From Antilocapra americana (taxonomy: Eukaryota > Chordata > Mammalia > Artiodactyla > Antilocapridae), in assembly GCA_007570785.1 (NCBI GenBank), contig ML664163.1:310001-374000 (forward strand): a stretch of DNA of 64,000 nucleotides, given 5' to 3'. Within the stretch, counting starts at the first letter, position 1, and every line of letters begins with the position of its first letter. The notes under the pieces were generated by a model. It ran no database searches and had not been told where the DNA came from. It saw only the letters and a list, made by a program, of their open reading frames with translations. The position numbers and the translations under genes were made by a program. Shown piece after piece: positions 1-11,773 of this stretch.

Positions 1-636
1 TCAGCATCAGTTCCTCCAATGAATATTTGAACTGATTTCCTTTAAGATGGACTGGTTGGATCTCCTTTCAGTCCAAGGGACTCTCAAGAGCCTTCTCCAA
101 CACCACACTTCAAAAGAATCAATTCTTTGGTGCTCAGCTTTCTTTATAGTCCAACTCTCACATCCATACATGACCACTGGAAAAACCGTAGCTTTGACTA
201 GACAGACCTTCGTTGGCAAAGGGATGTCTCTGCTTTTTAATATGCTGTCTAGGTTGGTCATAACTTTTCTTCCAAGGAGCAAGCATCTTTTAATTTCATG
301 GCTGCAGTCACCATTTGCAGTGATTTTGGAGCCCCCAAAATAAAGTCTCTCACTGTTTCCCCATCTGTTTGCCATGAAGTGGTGGGACCAGATGCCATAA
401 TCTTAGTTTTCTGATTGTTGAGTATTAAGCCAACTTTTTCACTCCTCTTTCACTTTCATCAAGAGGCTCTTTAGTTCTTCATAGCTTTCTGCCATAAGGG
501 TGGTATCATCTGCATATCTGAGGTTATTGATGTTTCCCCCAGCAATCTTGATTCCAGCTTATGCTTCATTCAGCCCAGCATTTCTCATGATGTACTCTGC
601 ATATAAGTTAAATAAGCAGGGTGACAATATACAGCA
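1..636 (-). mobile_element. BovB LINE fragment, reverse-transcriptase 3' half
   Basis: Antisense BovB (RTE clade) sequence that runs off the left edge of the window. Read on the minus strand it gives the C-terminal RT region: 'GDCSHEIKRCLLLGRKVMTN', 'VVMYGCESWTIKKAEHQRID' and '[12 protein letters not shown]'. The palm motif region lies near 500-530. It ends about 636, inside the 'AEYIMRN...CKLNKQ' segment, so it is 5' truncated. Frameshifts and stops show that it is dead. Confidence 0.93.
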
Positions 637-1340
637 GCTAACAATGTTAGCTGTTTGTTTTGATATTTTCCTGCAAATCTGTGTGTAACATGCTTGTATT
701 ATTGTTTCTTGATTTGATTTCGGCATTCAAATAGTGGCTGTTAAGCTCCCACTATAAAAGATGAGGATTTATCTATTACTTTTTCTTTGCTTCAATCACA
801 CATCCACACCCTTCCAATTCTCCACTTTCAATATAACTTGATTTTAATTTTGGTTGTGTCAATATTCAGTATTTTTATCATGAGACTATGTAAGCACTAT
901 ACCGTACACAGTTATACCACATCACAAGCTATTTTTCCTTTTCCTGCATAACTGACAGTTAATAATTGTTTGCTTAGTGCTGTGTGTACTTATCACTGTC
1001 ACTGAATATTTGCTTGGTTTTATGTGTCTTTTTATTTATGATCTTGAATACTTTAAAATTAGTCCAATAAAATGCCAATTGAAAACTCTGAGAGTGAGGA
1101 TGGGGCTTGGCAGCCATGCAGGTCACAGTAATACACACTGGGCTGTTTTATTGAGAAATCTTCAATGTAATTTTCCTTATGTCTTTCCCTCTGAGCTGGT
1201 CAGGTATCTCAAAGAAGACTCTTACAGTCTTATACCTGAAGGCCTAGCTGGCAGAACCTGGGAGCCAAATGAGAGAAGAGATCTGCAGTTCCCAGCATCC
1301 AATATGTATACTTCCACTGAATCCCTCTAATCTCAGTAAG
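637..1340. other. Intronic, no recognised feature
   Basis: AT-rich intron sequence of MORC1 between the BovB fragment and the next SINE. The 117-codon open frame at 977-1330 has no recognisable domain and no splice-site support, so I do not call it a gene. Confidence 0.6.
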
Positions 1341-1659
1341 GGTTTCCCTGAGAGCTCAGCTGATAAAGAATCTGCCTGCAAGGCGGGAGACTCCAGTTCA
1401 ATTCCTGGAAGGAGGGATAGGCTACCCACTCCAGGATTCATAGGCTTCCCTGGTGGCTCAGAAGGTAAAGAATCCACCCGCAATGCCGGAGACCTAGGTT
1501 CTATCCCTGGGTTGAGAAGATCCCCTGGAGGAGGGCCATGGCAACTCACTCTAGTATTCTTGCCTGGACAATCCCCAGGCAAGGGACACAGGAGCCTGGT
1601 GCGCTAGAGTCCATGGGGTCAATAAAATGTGAGACACAACTGAATGACTAAGCACGCAG
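1341..1659 (+). mobile_element. Dimeric Bov-tA type SINE with target-site duplication
   Basis: Two tandem tRNA-like heads are visible: a degenerate 'ggtttccctgagagctcag' at about 1341 and 'ggcttccctggtggctcag' at about 1443. They are followed by the common body 'ggcaactcactctagtattc' and a 'gagacacaactgaatgacta' tail. The 10-base repeat 'tctcagtaag' flanks the unit at 1331-1340 and 1660-1669, so the dimer probably arrived as one insertion. Confidence 0.9.
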
Positions 1660-1669
1660 TCTCAGTAAG

Positions 1670-2262
1670 GTCACCTGCCAACTGTGCTTGACATATCCCC
1701 TAATCCAGACAGGCTTTGTTCCACTCTTTCCAGGGAGTAAACATCCAGTCCCCAGAGAGGAGGAGGAGGAGCTAGTGCCAGATGGGGAGCTGGACTGCTT
1801 GTAGCTCTCTTCTCCTTTTACCCCCACCTCGAGAGCTAATTCATGCCATCAGTCTATGAGCCTTTGAGGGAGCTCTCAGTCGTAAATCAGTGTGGTGCTT
1901 CTCATTTCTGGCACGGGCTTTGGATTGGTTACTTGGATATGCTGTCATACTCTTCACCTTCTGAAATGCTGATACTGTTGTTCTCTCTGCCATTTGACCC
2001 ATAATTCTGTAGGGGGCTGAGGTAGATTTCATCAGTCACCATGTTCTGTAGTGGAACATTTTAGAATAAAACTCTCAAGTATACATTTTTGTTTTGTGCC
2101 TCTTCCTTATCAAACTAGAATACCTGGGGCAAGTACACTCTTAACTTAGTGTTGTATAGTTTGGCTGGATGGTAAATTGACTGAATTAGGCTCAGAAAAA
2201 AAAATGATGTTTTTTATTTGTGTATTTTGTAGTAAATTGATGTGTGTTTTTTTTTTTAATAG
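1670..2262. other. Intron 3' end before MORC1 exon, with acceptor tract
   Basis: No repeat or gene is recognised in most of this stretch. The last 30 bases form a strong T-rich polypyrimidine tract (about 2241-2258) followed by 'aatag', the splice acceptor of the exon starting at 2263. Confidence 0.7.
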
Positions 2263-2422
2263 GTTGTGGTTCCAATACCTTCATGGTTAACAAGAACCAG
2301 AGAATCTGTCACAGATGATCCTCAAAAATTCTCAACAGAATTGTCTATAATTTATAAATATTCTCCATTTAAAACTGAAGCTGAATTGATGCAGCAGTTT
2401 AATGTGATCTATGGCAAATGTG
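2263..2422 (+). CDS. MORC1: MORC1 coding exon A (start of transducer domain)
   Basis: Acceptor 'tttttaatag' precedes it and donor 'gtaagatc' follows. It encodes 'VVVPIPSWLTRTRESVTDDP' onward to 'AELMQQFNVIYGKC' plus the first base of a Gly codon, 53 codons in all. This segment links the ATP-binding half of the MORC ATPase module, encoded upstream, to the S5-like half. The open frame runs on past the donor to a stop at 2449-2451 inside the intron, as expected for an exon. There is no initiator here: the GTG at 2266 is an internal Val codon. Assignment rests on the near-identical human MORC1 segment. Confidence 0.97.
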
Positions 2423-3194
2423 GTAAGATCATCACAACCCTGAAATTTTAACGTGGGGGTGTTTGTTTTCAGTGTCATACAAAAGACTGTAAATATGATT
2501 TCATACTTGTTTCTATTTAAAATACCATGTGAAATCTCATATGGGGGCAGTTATTCATTTTATTTATATAAATTTTGTCTTAGAGAATCCAGACAGGCAT
2601 AACTCTTAAGTCACTGGCAGTGGGAGAAATGTTTGTGCTTTTAAGAGCCTGGTGAAACCAGGTAAGGAGAGGCTGACACAGGCTATGATCATAGGGAATC
2701 ACAGTCTCTGTGCCAGAGAGTCTCTCTCCTCATCTCTCTGTGTCAGGAGATGCTTTACTACAGCATCCAAGACTAGATGGTCCCATGGTTTATAAGAGAG
2801 TTAGCAGTTTATAAAGTAATAAGTCTAGGCTTCTGTGCCAGTATTTCTCCAGACTACTACCACTTTTCAGATCTAGAAGCAAAAAGGTTACTGCTCTAGA
2901 GAAAGCTATTTACATTCTGCTTTTTCAAATGTTAATGTGCAAAATTGTATTCTGTTTATATTAAAATTGTTTTATGTTATGCTTATAGCAAGTTTCTCCT
3001 CTAACTTATGGCAGTTTGTTTAAAGTAATGTTTTATGTCATCGTTTTCCCTTTCTCATAGAAGAAAAATAATGGCCCTAAATATTCATTTCATTAAGATA
3101 CATGGTGTGCTTTAAGGATGGTTAATGTATAATCTCTTTAGTTGCTTTCTAATTGTGAAATACTGATATATATACTACTGAAAGATATACTATT

Positions 3195-3390
3195 TTCTGA
3201 ACACTTTTCTAAATGCTTTATAAAAATTAACTCATTTAATCCTCAAAACAACTCTTGTGTTTTAAGTGCCTCACGAGCTCTATCATATAGATTAGGAAAC
3301 TTACCTGAAGTCATTGTGATAGTAAATGGTTGGTCCAGGGTATTGACACATGTATTTAGGCTCCCAAGTCCAAGTCCAGATTCTTAGTCA
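3195..3390. repeat. MIR-like ancient SINE fragment
   Basis: The mammalian-wide core pattern 'aactcatttaatcctcaaaacaac' (split here) is followed by 'gattaggaaacttacctgaa' and a 'ccagattcttagtcagtctg' region. It is heavily diverged and has no visible duplication. Confidence 0.6.
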
Positions 3391-3535
3391 GTCTGCTGTT
3401 CTCCCCTCCATTTTAGTATTATCAAAAAGAAAAGTGTAATTGGTTGGTCTTCAAATTTCTCTGACAGTACTGTTTGTCTTTATATTATAATCAACTTTAT
3501 AAACAATTTGGATTGTTTTTATTTACTGTGCTTTA

Positions 3536-3735
3536 GAGCAGGGATCAGCAAGCTAGGGCCTGTAGGTCAGGTCGGCCCCATGGCTGTTTTTATTAATTAA
3601 CATCTACTGGAACATAGCTACATCATTCATTTGTGTATTCCCTGCAGCAGCTTTCAGGCTACACTGTAGAGCTGAGTCGTGAGTAGTTGTAAGAGGCCTG
3701 CAAAGTCTGAAATATTTGTTTTCTGGCCCTTTACA
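3536..3735. repeat. MER-type nonautonomous DNA transposon relic (hAT-like)
   Basis: It begins 'gagcagggatcagcaagcta' and contains the diverged body with 'ggaacatagctacatcattc' and 'tctggccctttacaggaaaa'. This is the ancient mammalian family whose ends read 'ggtcagcaaactttttctgt'. A second copy with better preserved ends is at about 33662-33860. The exact family name is not certain. Confidence 0.55.
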
Positions 3736-4198
3736 GGAAAAGTCTACCAACACCTCTGTTAGTGTCTATTTCATATTTATTTATACAAAAACAATACTTC
3801 ATATTTATACAAATGGTAAAAATTCATCTTTGTTCTTATGTGCATTGATTTCAGTTCTAGCAGTGAGAGCTTTACCTATAATGCAAATTTGGCTCAGGCT
3901 TCTAACAGTTGTTATAATGCAAATTATGAGAAGAATCCACCTGAAAGACATAAGTTGAATAGTTAACAAGAAGCACGATGCTATAGAAACTCAATGCTCT
4001 TTGGCAGAAAAGTGGAATTTGCTATAAGACATGTATAAGACATATATTTTGGAACTTACCAAGGCATTTTATTTACTGAAGTACAAAAGAAAACGTAGTC
4101 TATAGCAGGCTTAATTCCCTAGGTGAGATAATAGCACCATGACTAATGCTTAGTGTAGTTAAATACTGACAAAAGTCAAATATCTATTTTTCCATTAG

Positions 4199-4304
4199 GT
4201 ACTTTGCTGGTTGTTTATAACTTGAAGCTTCTGCTTAGTGGAGAACCTGAGTTGGATGTTAAAACTGACAAAGAAGATATACTGGTGGCTGGAGTTCTTG
4301 AAGA
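4199..4304 (+). CDS. MORC1: MORC1 coding exon B
   Basis: Acceptor 'ttttccattag' and donor 'gtgagtaa'. It completes the split Gly codon and encodes 'TLLVVYNLKLLLSGEPELDV' then 'KTDKEDILVAGVLE', ending with two bases of an Asp codon. 'GTLLVVYNLKL' is a conserved beta-strand of the MORC ATPase module (in MORC2 the equivalent begins 'GTLVIIFNLKL'). The 3' border at 4304 is chosen because 'GA|gtgagt' matches the donor consensus and gives the expected Asp-Phe-Pro across the junction. The next exon is 20 kb away. Confidence 0.97.
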
Positions 4305-4449
4305 GTGAGTAATATGAGTGTTTGTCAGAACATGTGTCAGCAATGCCAGTGAACTGGGGTTAGGAAACCTGCATCCTGGTTCCAGGTCGGAGGCCACCGG
4401 CCCTCAGCACTACAGCCATTCATTTTACCCCAATTACAGATTGGTATTT

Positions 4450-4625
4450 TAGGCTGGACCACTGATTCCCAAACCTGGGTGAGCCTGTGAGACAGCTTCT
4501 TGAGAAGTACAAGATCCTGTCTTATCCTACATCTACTGAGTGAGAATCTCTGGATATCAAGCCTAGGAATCAATATTTTTCATGTTTCAGAGGTGATACA
4601 GAGGAATATCACTGAATTACAGTTC
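4450..4625. repeat. MER5-like hAT DNA transposon relic
   Basis: 'accactgattcccaaacctg' at about 4459 and 'gagaatctctggatatcaag' at about 4541 match the general pattern of the MER5/MER20 group of mammalian hAT MITEs. It is diverged and the termini are not clear. Confidence 0.5.
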
Positions 4626-4832
4626 AGAATGGTCCTATGAACCGTTTCTTTGCAGTTTATAAATAAATAAATGGATATTCATTTTTCTTGGCTATTGGGG
4701 CTCCATAGGGAACAGAATGAAAAATTAGTAAGGGGTATGGGTGAAAAAGTGTGAATAAATATGAAATGGTGATTAAACCTAGATTTCTCTAAAGTAACTT
4801 TGTATTTCACTTTGTATTTAAAACTTATTAGC

Positions 4833-5085
4833 AGACAAATTGGGAGAGTAACATTGACATGTATATACTGCCAAGTGTGAAATAAGTAGCTACTGGGAAG
4901 GTACCGTATAACACAGGGAGCTGGGCTCCGTGCTCGGTAATGAGCACCAATCTTGGTGTGAAGACCTCGAGTGCTGGCATGGGAGGAAGGCTCAAGAGGG
5001 GAGGTATATGTATACATATAGCTGATGTACTTTGTTGTACAGCAGAAATGAATGTAACAAAAAGCAATAATAAAAAACTTTTAAT
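4833..5085 (+). mobile_element. Ruminant L1 3' end fragment
   Basis: Sense-strand 3'UTR pattern of artiodactyl L1: 'acaaattgggagagtaacat', 'taacacagggagctgggctc', 'tatacatatagctgatgtac' and 'tttgttgtacagcagaaatg', followed by 'aataataaaaaac'. The same region appears in antisense at about 14711-15120. Confidence 0.8.
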
Positions 5086-5635
5086 GAAACAGGAAGAAGG
5101 AAAAAAAAGCTTATTAGCTTAAACCTTTATTTTGTTAGTGTCAGAATGCTACAGTTGGAAGGGATTTTAAAGGAATTTAATCTGGACTGATTCATCTAAT
5201 GAACAATTGCGGTTCAGTAGAAATATAGTGAAAGCCGAAAATATCAACAATATATGTCATCTTAAATTTATGAGTAACTGCATTAAGAAAAGTAAAAAGA
5301 AATGGGTGTAATTAATTTAAGAATGTTTTTATTTCATCTAGTGTATATAAAATATTATAATTTCAATTTCAATATGCAAAATATTAAGATATTTTCGATT
5401 CAATTTTTTCCATTCCAAATCTTTGAAATCCAGTGTGGTTTACATGTGTACCATATATCAACTTGGACTAGTGCTCAATAGCCGGGTATGGCCAGAATCT
5501 ATGGTATTGGACAGTGAAGTTTTAGACTAAGATATTGAGACCTAAGTAAGCACATCAGCTTAGACAGCTTTTTCTTTTTCCTTGGAGGTGAAATTTTGAA
5601 AGTTCTTTTCCCAGTTAGAGACTTTAACATATGAT

Positions 5636-5835
5636 GCTGCTGCTGCTGCTGCTGCTAAGTCGCTTTAGTCGTGTCCGACTCTGCTACCCCAGAGACGGCA
5701 GCCCACCAGGCTCCCCCATCCCTTGGATTCTCCAAGCAAGAACCCTGGAGTGGGTTGCCATTTCCTTCTCCAATGCGTGAAAGTGAAAAGGGAAATTGAA
5801 AAGGGAAAGTGAAGTCACTCAGTCGTGTCCAACTC
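5636..5835 (-). mobile_element. Bov-A2 SINE with CTG-repeat end and target-site duplication
   Basis: Starts with about six GCT units, followed by 'aagtcgctttagtcgtgtcc'. The body 'ggcagcccaccaggctcccc' is followed by a second monomer piece 'gtgaagtcactcagtcgtgt'. Flanking direct repeats are 'ttaacatatgat' (5624-5635) and 'ttagcatatgat' (5836-5847), 11 of 12 bases matching. The trinucleotide run belongs to the SINE and is not coding. Confidence 0.93.
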
Positions 5836-6309
5836 TTAGCATATGATAACCCACTTTAAATTATCTTTTCCATATTTTTCTAATGTATATTTTTTTCTCA
5901 TCTCATTCTAAAATGTGGAATTCTCATTTTACACAGAAATGAAGATTTTTTTTTAAAATATCCAGCCTAATTACTGTTCTACAAGTACTGGGAACCCCTT
6001 TGCCAACATTAATGTGCCAATATCAGAAAGGGTGCCCAAAACTGTTACTGGCACCTTCATTACTGTCTCCTCCTCTCTTGCTGGCCTTGTCCTCTACTTA
6101 AGAACTGGTTCCAAAACCAATATTTCATACTACTTAACAGCTTTGAGCTCAAATTTTCAAACAGTTATCTGTCAGAATGCCTTAGCATTTCAACACTAGC
6201 ATTAGGAAATAATATATTATTAGAGGAATAATTTGACAGCTAATTCTTTGGGGAAAATTCCTACTGTTCCCAGATTGTTTAATGAAGCTAGAAGCTTCTT
6301 AAGGCATTT

Positions 6310-6525
6310 GCTGTGCTGTGCTTAGTTGCTCAGTCATGTCCGACTCTTTGCGACCCCATGGAATATAGCCCTGCAGGCTCCTCTGTCCATGGGGATTCTC
6401 CAGGCAAGAATACTGGAGTAGGTTGCCATATTCTCCTCCACGGGGGTCTTCCCAACCCAGGGCTCGAACCCAGGTCTCCCAGATTGCAGGCAGATTCTTT
6501 ACCATCTGAGCCACCAGGGAAGCCC
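6310..6525 (-). mobile_element. Bov-tA SINE, full length, with 13-base target-site duplication
   Basis: Antisense copy from 'gctgtgctgtgcttagttgc' to 'gagccaccagggaagccc'. The perfect 13-base direct repeat 'tcttaaggcattt' flanks it at 6297-6309 and 6526-6538. The low divergence suggests a fairly young insertion. Confidence 0.96.
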
Positions 6526-8349
6526 TCTTAAGGCATTTAGGTAGTTAATTACAAAATAAAGAAAATGGATCAGACCTAGGAAATATATAATTTTACTTTG
6601 GAACATTGACCACCCTGGAATTTTTTATTTGATTCATTTTTCAACAAAATTTCTCACGTTTCAATCACAAGAAAAGTTTTCTAAAGACAAGGATGGGATT
6701 TTATGAGGAAGGATTTATTGTAAAGAGGTGGCATAATTTCTGTACCAAAGAAGCAGTACATTTCATGGCTTCTTTTAAGTACCAGCTGGTGCCGAGTAGA
6801 GAGCAATACTACTTCCTGGGGAGGCAGTAATAATGCCACAACTTTCTCTTCTAAAAAGTCAGTGGATTCTGACAATAACATCTAATTCCTCTTCACTAAG
6901 GGATTAGTAAAACCATTAAATCTTGAGGCTGAAAGAATACATCTGGTCCCAGACGAATCTTTTTCTGACTCCTCTTCCATTTATGACTTCTGATCTTTGA
7001 ACTTCTAATCAAATATAGTTTACATATCTTGGTTTTGAGAATAAATGGTTTGTAATAAAACAACTTTTTCACTATTTCTTTCTATTCTGGCTGTTGTATC
7101 TCTTTGAAGCCACAGGGCATGATTTGACATCTGTCCAAAAACAAGTTTCAAGGTTTTGAACTGTCTAATTTTCACCTTTAGTCTTAGATGGTGTGGTTCT
7201 GCCATTTCTGAAAATAATTTAATTTTCTGCATAGGGATAGGAAAACCCAAGCTTTCAGGCTTCTGTTTGGCTTCAGAGAATTGATTTTCTGGTATAATTT
7301 ATTTTCTTCCAATTTTTCTTATTATAAAATCAAAAGTAAAACAATATTTTGAAACTTTTTAAGGAAAAGAATTTCTGTATCAGAATTATTAATTTATATT
7401 TGTCCATGCTAGTGTTTTTAAGTGCAATTTCTCATTTTTCTTTTTTCATTTATGATTTGCTTCTAAACTTTATTCTGAGTTATATGTATAGTCTTAATAA
7501 GCCTCATTTCTTGATTAGTGACCATTGCATTGATTCATCATAAGTTACACAACAATTCCTGGATTCTTGTACAGTAGCATTGGTCTCATTGTTTCACATT
7601 TTTTGTGGGTAATGTTGAAATAAACATATCTGTAAACATATATATTTTTATTTTTGAATTATTTTTTTAAGACAGATTCCCAGGAAGGGAACCAGTGAGT
7701 CAAAGGATCTGAGCTTTCATACAGTTCTTGTGAATATTTGGCATCACCAATATTTTAATTTGTTATTTTAAAATTAGCAATCAAAATCCTTTGTCATTTT
7801 ACCTTGGGCTGAGGCTCTAACAGTAGTAATCTGACCATTGGCAGGGCCTTGTTTCAAGATGACAATAGCCTCATGAAAATTTCATTAAGTGTGATGTTCA
7901 AGCACAGGGTGGTGGCTTGTGCTTTGGCAGTATCAGTCTAAAGATAAACTGCTTTCACTTAAGAAAAATTATGTGTAGGTATATAACAGTCATCTCACAA
8001 TTTCAGAATGCAGATGAGGCAGAAGTTTGCATTAATGTGTGATATCTTAAACTGGAATTAGGATCTGTGATTGTGGTGTGTAGAGAGTGCAAGAGAAGGG
8101 TGCAGAGGTTCCAGGGCAACATGCAGAAAGAGAGTTGTGGCTACAGAAAAAGAACAGTGTTGAATTATATCAGGTTAAACTTAGGCAGAGTTCTTGAAAG
8201 GGAAGAAGATGGTATGAAATATACCTTTGTAACAAATCAAAATTTGGAACAAAATGGAGAGGCCAGAGAGGGCTGAGAATACTAAATATTAAAGAAATTA
8301 AAGTGAGGTAATAACAGAAAACATTGGGCCCGTTTAGACAAATTTTAAA

Positions 8350-8685
8350 AAATGTATTATTGATCTTCAGCTGTGCTGAGTCTTTGCTGCTGTGCGGGCG
8401 TTTCTCTAGTTGAGGTGAGGGGGGCAACTCTCTAGTTGTGGGGGTTTCTCTTTGCTGTGGCTTCTCTTGTTGCAGAGCACAGGCTTCAGGACCCGTGGGC
8501 TTCAGTAGCTGCTGCGCGTGGGCTCAGTAGTTGCAGTTCCCAGGCTCTAGAGCACAGGCTCAAGAGACGTGGTGCATGGGCTTGGTTGCTCTGCTGCTTG
8601 TGGGATCTTCCCAGATCAGGGATTGAACCCACATTTCCTGCATTGGCAGGTGGATTCTTTACCACTGAACCACCAGGGACACCCC
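8350..8685 (-). mobile_element. CHR-type tRNA-derived SINE
   Basis: Antisense copy of the cetartiodactyl CHR family. It shows 'gctgtgctgagtctttgctg', a GC-rich middle with repeated 'tctctagttg' and 'ctcagtagttgcag' units, then 'gattgaacccacatttcctg' (B-box-like) and 'accactgaaccaccaggga'. A related copy lies at 12261-12619. Confidence 0.88.
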
Positions 8686-9180
8686 AATTTTTGTTTATTT
8701 ATGTTACAGCAGTTTTTGGAACTCTGAACCAAGTCCCACACCTCAAACCTTTGTAACATTTTTCCCCTGCCAAACTGTTTTTTTTCCCTTGAAGTAGTCT
8801 ATTTGTGCAGAATAGAATCAAAACAGAGTCAAGTTAATCCATTTTTACCTTCCCACTGGTGGTTGTTGGTAACCTTCAATCATAGTCACATAGATTATTA
8901 AAATTTAAAGTTATTTTCAAAGATTGTATACTGATGGAGTGTAGCCGGACTAAGCAAGTGCAAGATGACAGACTGGTGGAAGGGTTTAAAATGAGTCAGT
9001 GCCCATCATTAACCTCATATGTGGTTAGTGTAAATTGGCATATACAAAATCTAGAGCGCTGTCATTCTGCTTTGACATTCCTTACTCAGAGAGTTTATGT
9101 ACATGCCAGATGTGGAATTGCAGTTCTGTAATTTGGATGTTTTAAATTTCATTCATAAGACATATAACCTTATTATGTGG

Positions 9181-9387
9181 ATGTGTCAGTCGTTCAGTTG
9201 TGTCTGACTTTTTGTGACCCCATGGACTGTAACCTTCCAGGCTCCTCTGTCTATGGAATTCTTCAGACAAGAATACTGGAGTGGGTTGCCATCCCCTTCA
9301 CTAGGGGATTTTCCCAACCCAGGGATAGAACCCAGGTCTCCCGCATTGCAGGCAGATGATTTACCATCTGAGCCACCAGGGAAGCCC
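9181..9387 (-). mobile_element. Bov-tA SINE with 9-base target-site duplication
   Basis: From 'atgtgtcagtcgttcagttg' to 'gagccaccagggaagccc'. Direct repeats 'attatgtgg' lie at 9172-9180 and 9388-9396. Confidence 0.95.
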
Positions 9388-9485
9388 ATTATGTGGGTAC
9401 TGGTATGAAATTATAATTTTATAATAAAGACTTGTCCATTACATGTAAGATATGCCAGTGAATCCTGGGTCCATGTATTAGTTTT

Positions 9486-10065
9486 CTTTTTTTTAATTAA
9501 TTAATTTATTTTTTCCTTTACATTATCGTGTTAGTTTTGCCATACATTGACAGGAATCTGCCATGGATATACATGTGTTCCCCTTCCAGAACCCCCCTCC
9601 CATCTCCTTCCCGATTCCATCCCTCTAGGTCATCCCGGTGCACCAGCCCTGAGCACCCTATATCATGCATCAAACCTGGGCTGGCGATTCATTTCACATA
9701 TGATAATTTACATGTTTCAGTGTCGTTCTCCCATATCATCCCACCCTTGCCCTCTCCCATAGAGTCCAAAAGACTGTTCTATACATCTGCATCTCTTTTG
9801 CTGATTCACATACAAGGTTGTCATTACCATCTTTCTAAATTCCATATATATAGATTAGTATACTGTATTGTTTTTCCATCTGGCTTACTTCACTCTGGAT
9901 AATAGGCTCCAGTTTCGTCCACTCAGTAGAACTGATTTAAATGTATTCTTTTTAATGGCTGAGTAATATTCCATTGTGTATATGTACCACAGCTTTCTTA
10001 TCCATTCGTCTTTTGATGGACATCTAGGTTGCTTCCATGTCCTGGCTATTGTAAACAGTGCGGTG
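9486..10065 (-). mobile_element. Ruminant L1 3' end with 13-base target-site duplication
   Basis: A T-rich stretch at the left (antisense poly-A) is followed by L1 3'UTR/ORF2-end sequence: 'cgtgttagttttgccataca', 'cccccctcccatctccttcc', 'ctggataataggctccag' and 'gctgagtaatattccattgt'. It stops abruptly at 'aaacagtgcggtg'. The perfect 13-base repeat 'atgtattagtttt' lies at 9473-9485 and 10066-10078. The open frames at 9528-9902 are chance antisense frames. Confidence 0.95.
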
Positions 10066-10424
10066 ATGTATTAGTTTTTGTTACTCTTTACTACATCTCA
10101 TTCTTGCTTGTTTACCTGGTGGTCCATCACCTGTTCCAGGGGCATTAATCTTTGGGGGTAGAGGACGGAGTGTGTATGACAGGAGGGGCTTCAAGTAGTA
10201 TACATATATTAATTTATTGAAAACCAATCAAACTTCATAAACATACAATTCAGTGTAATAGTGCTTCCTCATTTTCCACCCCAGTTCCTTTTAATCTCTC
10301 TTCTTCTATAGAAATTATTCTGCACCTTGAGTTTTTAAATATATCATCTAGTTTTCTTCTCAGTAATTGTCAATTTGTATTAGATTTAATGCAGATTTTT
10401 TTCTTCTTAACCTTTTTTTGAAAT

Positions 10425-10640
10425 AATTTAGACTTTTCAAAAGAGTGGCAAAGATAATACCAAGAATTCCAACATACTTCACTACAATTCCACAAATGCT
10501 GATATTTTACCACACTTGCTTCATCTTTCAACCTCTTGCTCTTCCTCTTTTTATACGTAGTTTGGATCCTTGGATTCTTTTTTATTCTTTCTATTTTAAG
10601 GGTCATAATCTGCTACTGTCTATATAAATTATTTGGCTAA
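10425..10640 (-). mobile_element. Old L1 3' region fragment
   Basis: 'aataatttagacttttcaaa', 'gagtggcaaagataatacca' and 'ccacaaatgctgatatttta' follow the antisense 3'UTR pattern of older mammalian L1 subfamilies. Borders are uncertain. Confidence 0.55.
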
Positions 10641-10790
10641 AGTTGTTCTAAATTTGGCTTTGGCTAGTGGGAGCCTATTCAAGCTGAATCTTATGTTCTT
10701 TTCATGTCACCATCATTTTAAAACACTTTTGTACTTGCTGGAACCACAAGATGTTCTGGGCTCATATTACTTTCCTCTTTTGCCTGCTGT

Positions 10791-10917
10791 CGGAAAAGGC
10801 AATGGCACCCCACTCTAGTACTCTTGCCTGGAAAATCCCATGGACAGAGGAGCCTGGTAGGCTGTCGCCTCTGGGGTTACACAGAGTCAGACACGACTGA
10901 AGCGACTTAGCATAGCG
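10791..10917 (+). mobile_element. Bov-A2/Bov-tA SINE monomer with target-site duplication
   Basis: 'ggaaaaggcaatggcacccc' to 'gacacgactgaagcgactta'. Flanking repeats 'ttttgcctgctgt' (10778-10790) and 'ttttccctgctgt' (10918-10930) differ at one base. Confidence 0.92.
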
Positions 10918-11773
10918 TTTTCCCTGCTGTAGCACTGCAATCGTTTCTCCAAGAAACCCTGGTTCCCTTTAGAAGATAATGCTACACTTCATTCTAAAAG
11001 ATGACTCTCTTAAAAATGGTATATCTAATTTTTGAAATGGCTGTATAGTGATCAATTACTGTATATTGGTATGTAACAATTTTGCATAATAGTCAGTTAC
11101 TATACAATGTAATGTATAATGAGATGTTATATATCAACGCTCCTCTATTGATTAAACTTCAGTTTTTCACTCTTTCAATAATGCTGATTATTTTATTTTA
11201 GGGCACATATACAAATACTTCTTTCATATTCTTAGAAAAATTATTGCTGGATTAAGTGGTAGTAATTTTAACTTTAAATAGTGCTAAAGTGCTGTGCTAA
11301 ATGCTTACTTTTCTATGCATCTAACCAATGGTCAGTTTTCTCAGTGCTCTGATTCTCACCATGATTTGATGTACTCAATCTTTAAAAATTTTACCAAGTA
11401 GCAAATTCTCAGAACCTAGGCAAAACTCATGAAACAGATTTTTCTTCATAGCTTACACAGAAAAACCAACTATACTGACATCTTTGTCTCACATTTCTAG
11501 CTTCTAGAACTGTGAGATAATGAATTTTCATTACTTAAAATTTAGCAGGTAGATTAAATATTTATTTGCACTCCAGTTTCCTCCTAATTATTGAAAAAAT
11601 TGAGTATATTTTCATGTTTTTTTATACACTTAATTCCATAATTTGCTTGTGTGTTTTGTTTATATTTCTTTTATATAGTTTTTCTTGTTGATTTTTAGGA
11701 ATATTTAATGTAGTATAGCTATTAATGCTTTGGGTGTTAAATCTGAAGAAAACATTTTCCTCTAGTCTGACAC

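Larger units (their letters stand above)
2423..4198. other. MORC1 intron (1.8 kb)
   Basis: Starts with 'gtaagatc' and ends with 'tttttccattag'. Contents: unassigned sequence at 2423-3190, a MIR-like fragment at about 3195-3390, unassigned AT-rich sequence at 3400-3535, a MER-type DNA-transposon relic at about 3536-3735, and unassigned sequence from there to 4198. Confidence 0.8.

Noticed and set aside
2266..2451. Stand-alone 61-codon gene starting at GTG
   Set aside because: This is the MORC1 exon 2263-2422 read past its donor. GTG is an internal Val codon.
6310..6525. tRNA-like sequences (A/B box patterns) as possible tRNA genes, here and in other SINE copies
   Set aside because: All belong to tRNA-derived SINEs. 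No copy keeps a full cloverleaf outside a SINE context.
9528..9902. 124-codon open frame
   Set aside because: Antisense of the ruminant L1 3' end; a similar chance frame appears in the copy at 25367-25648.
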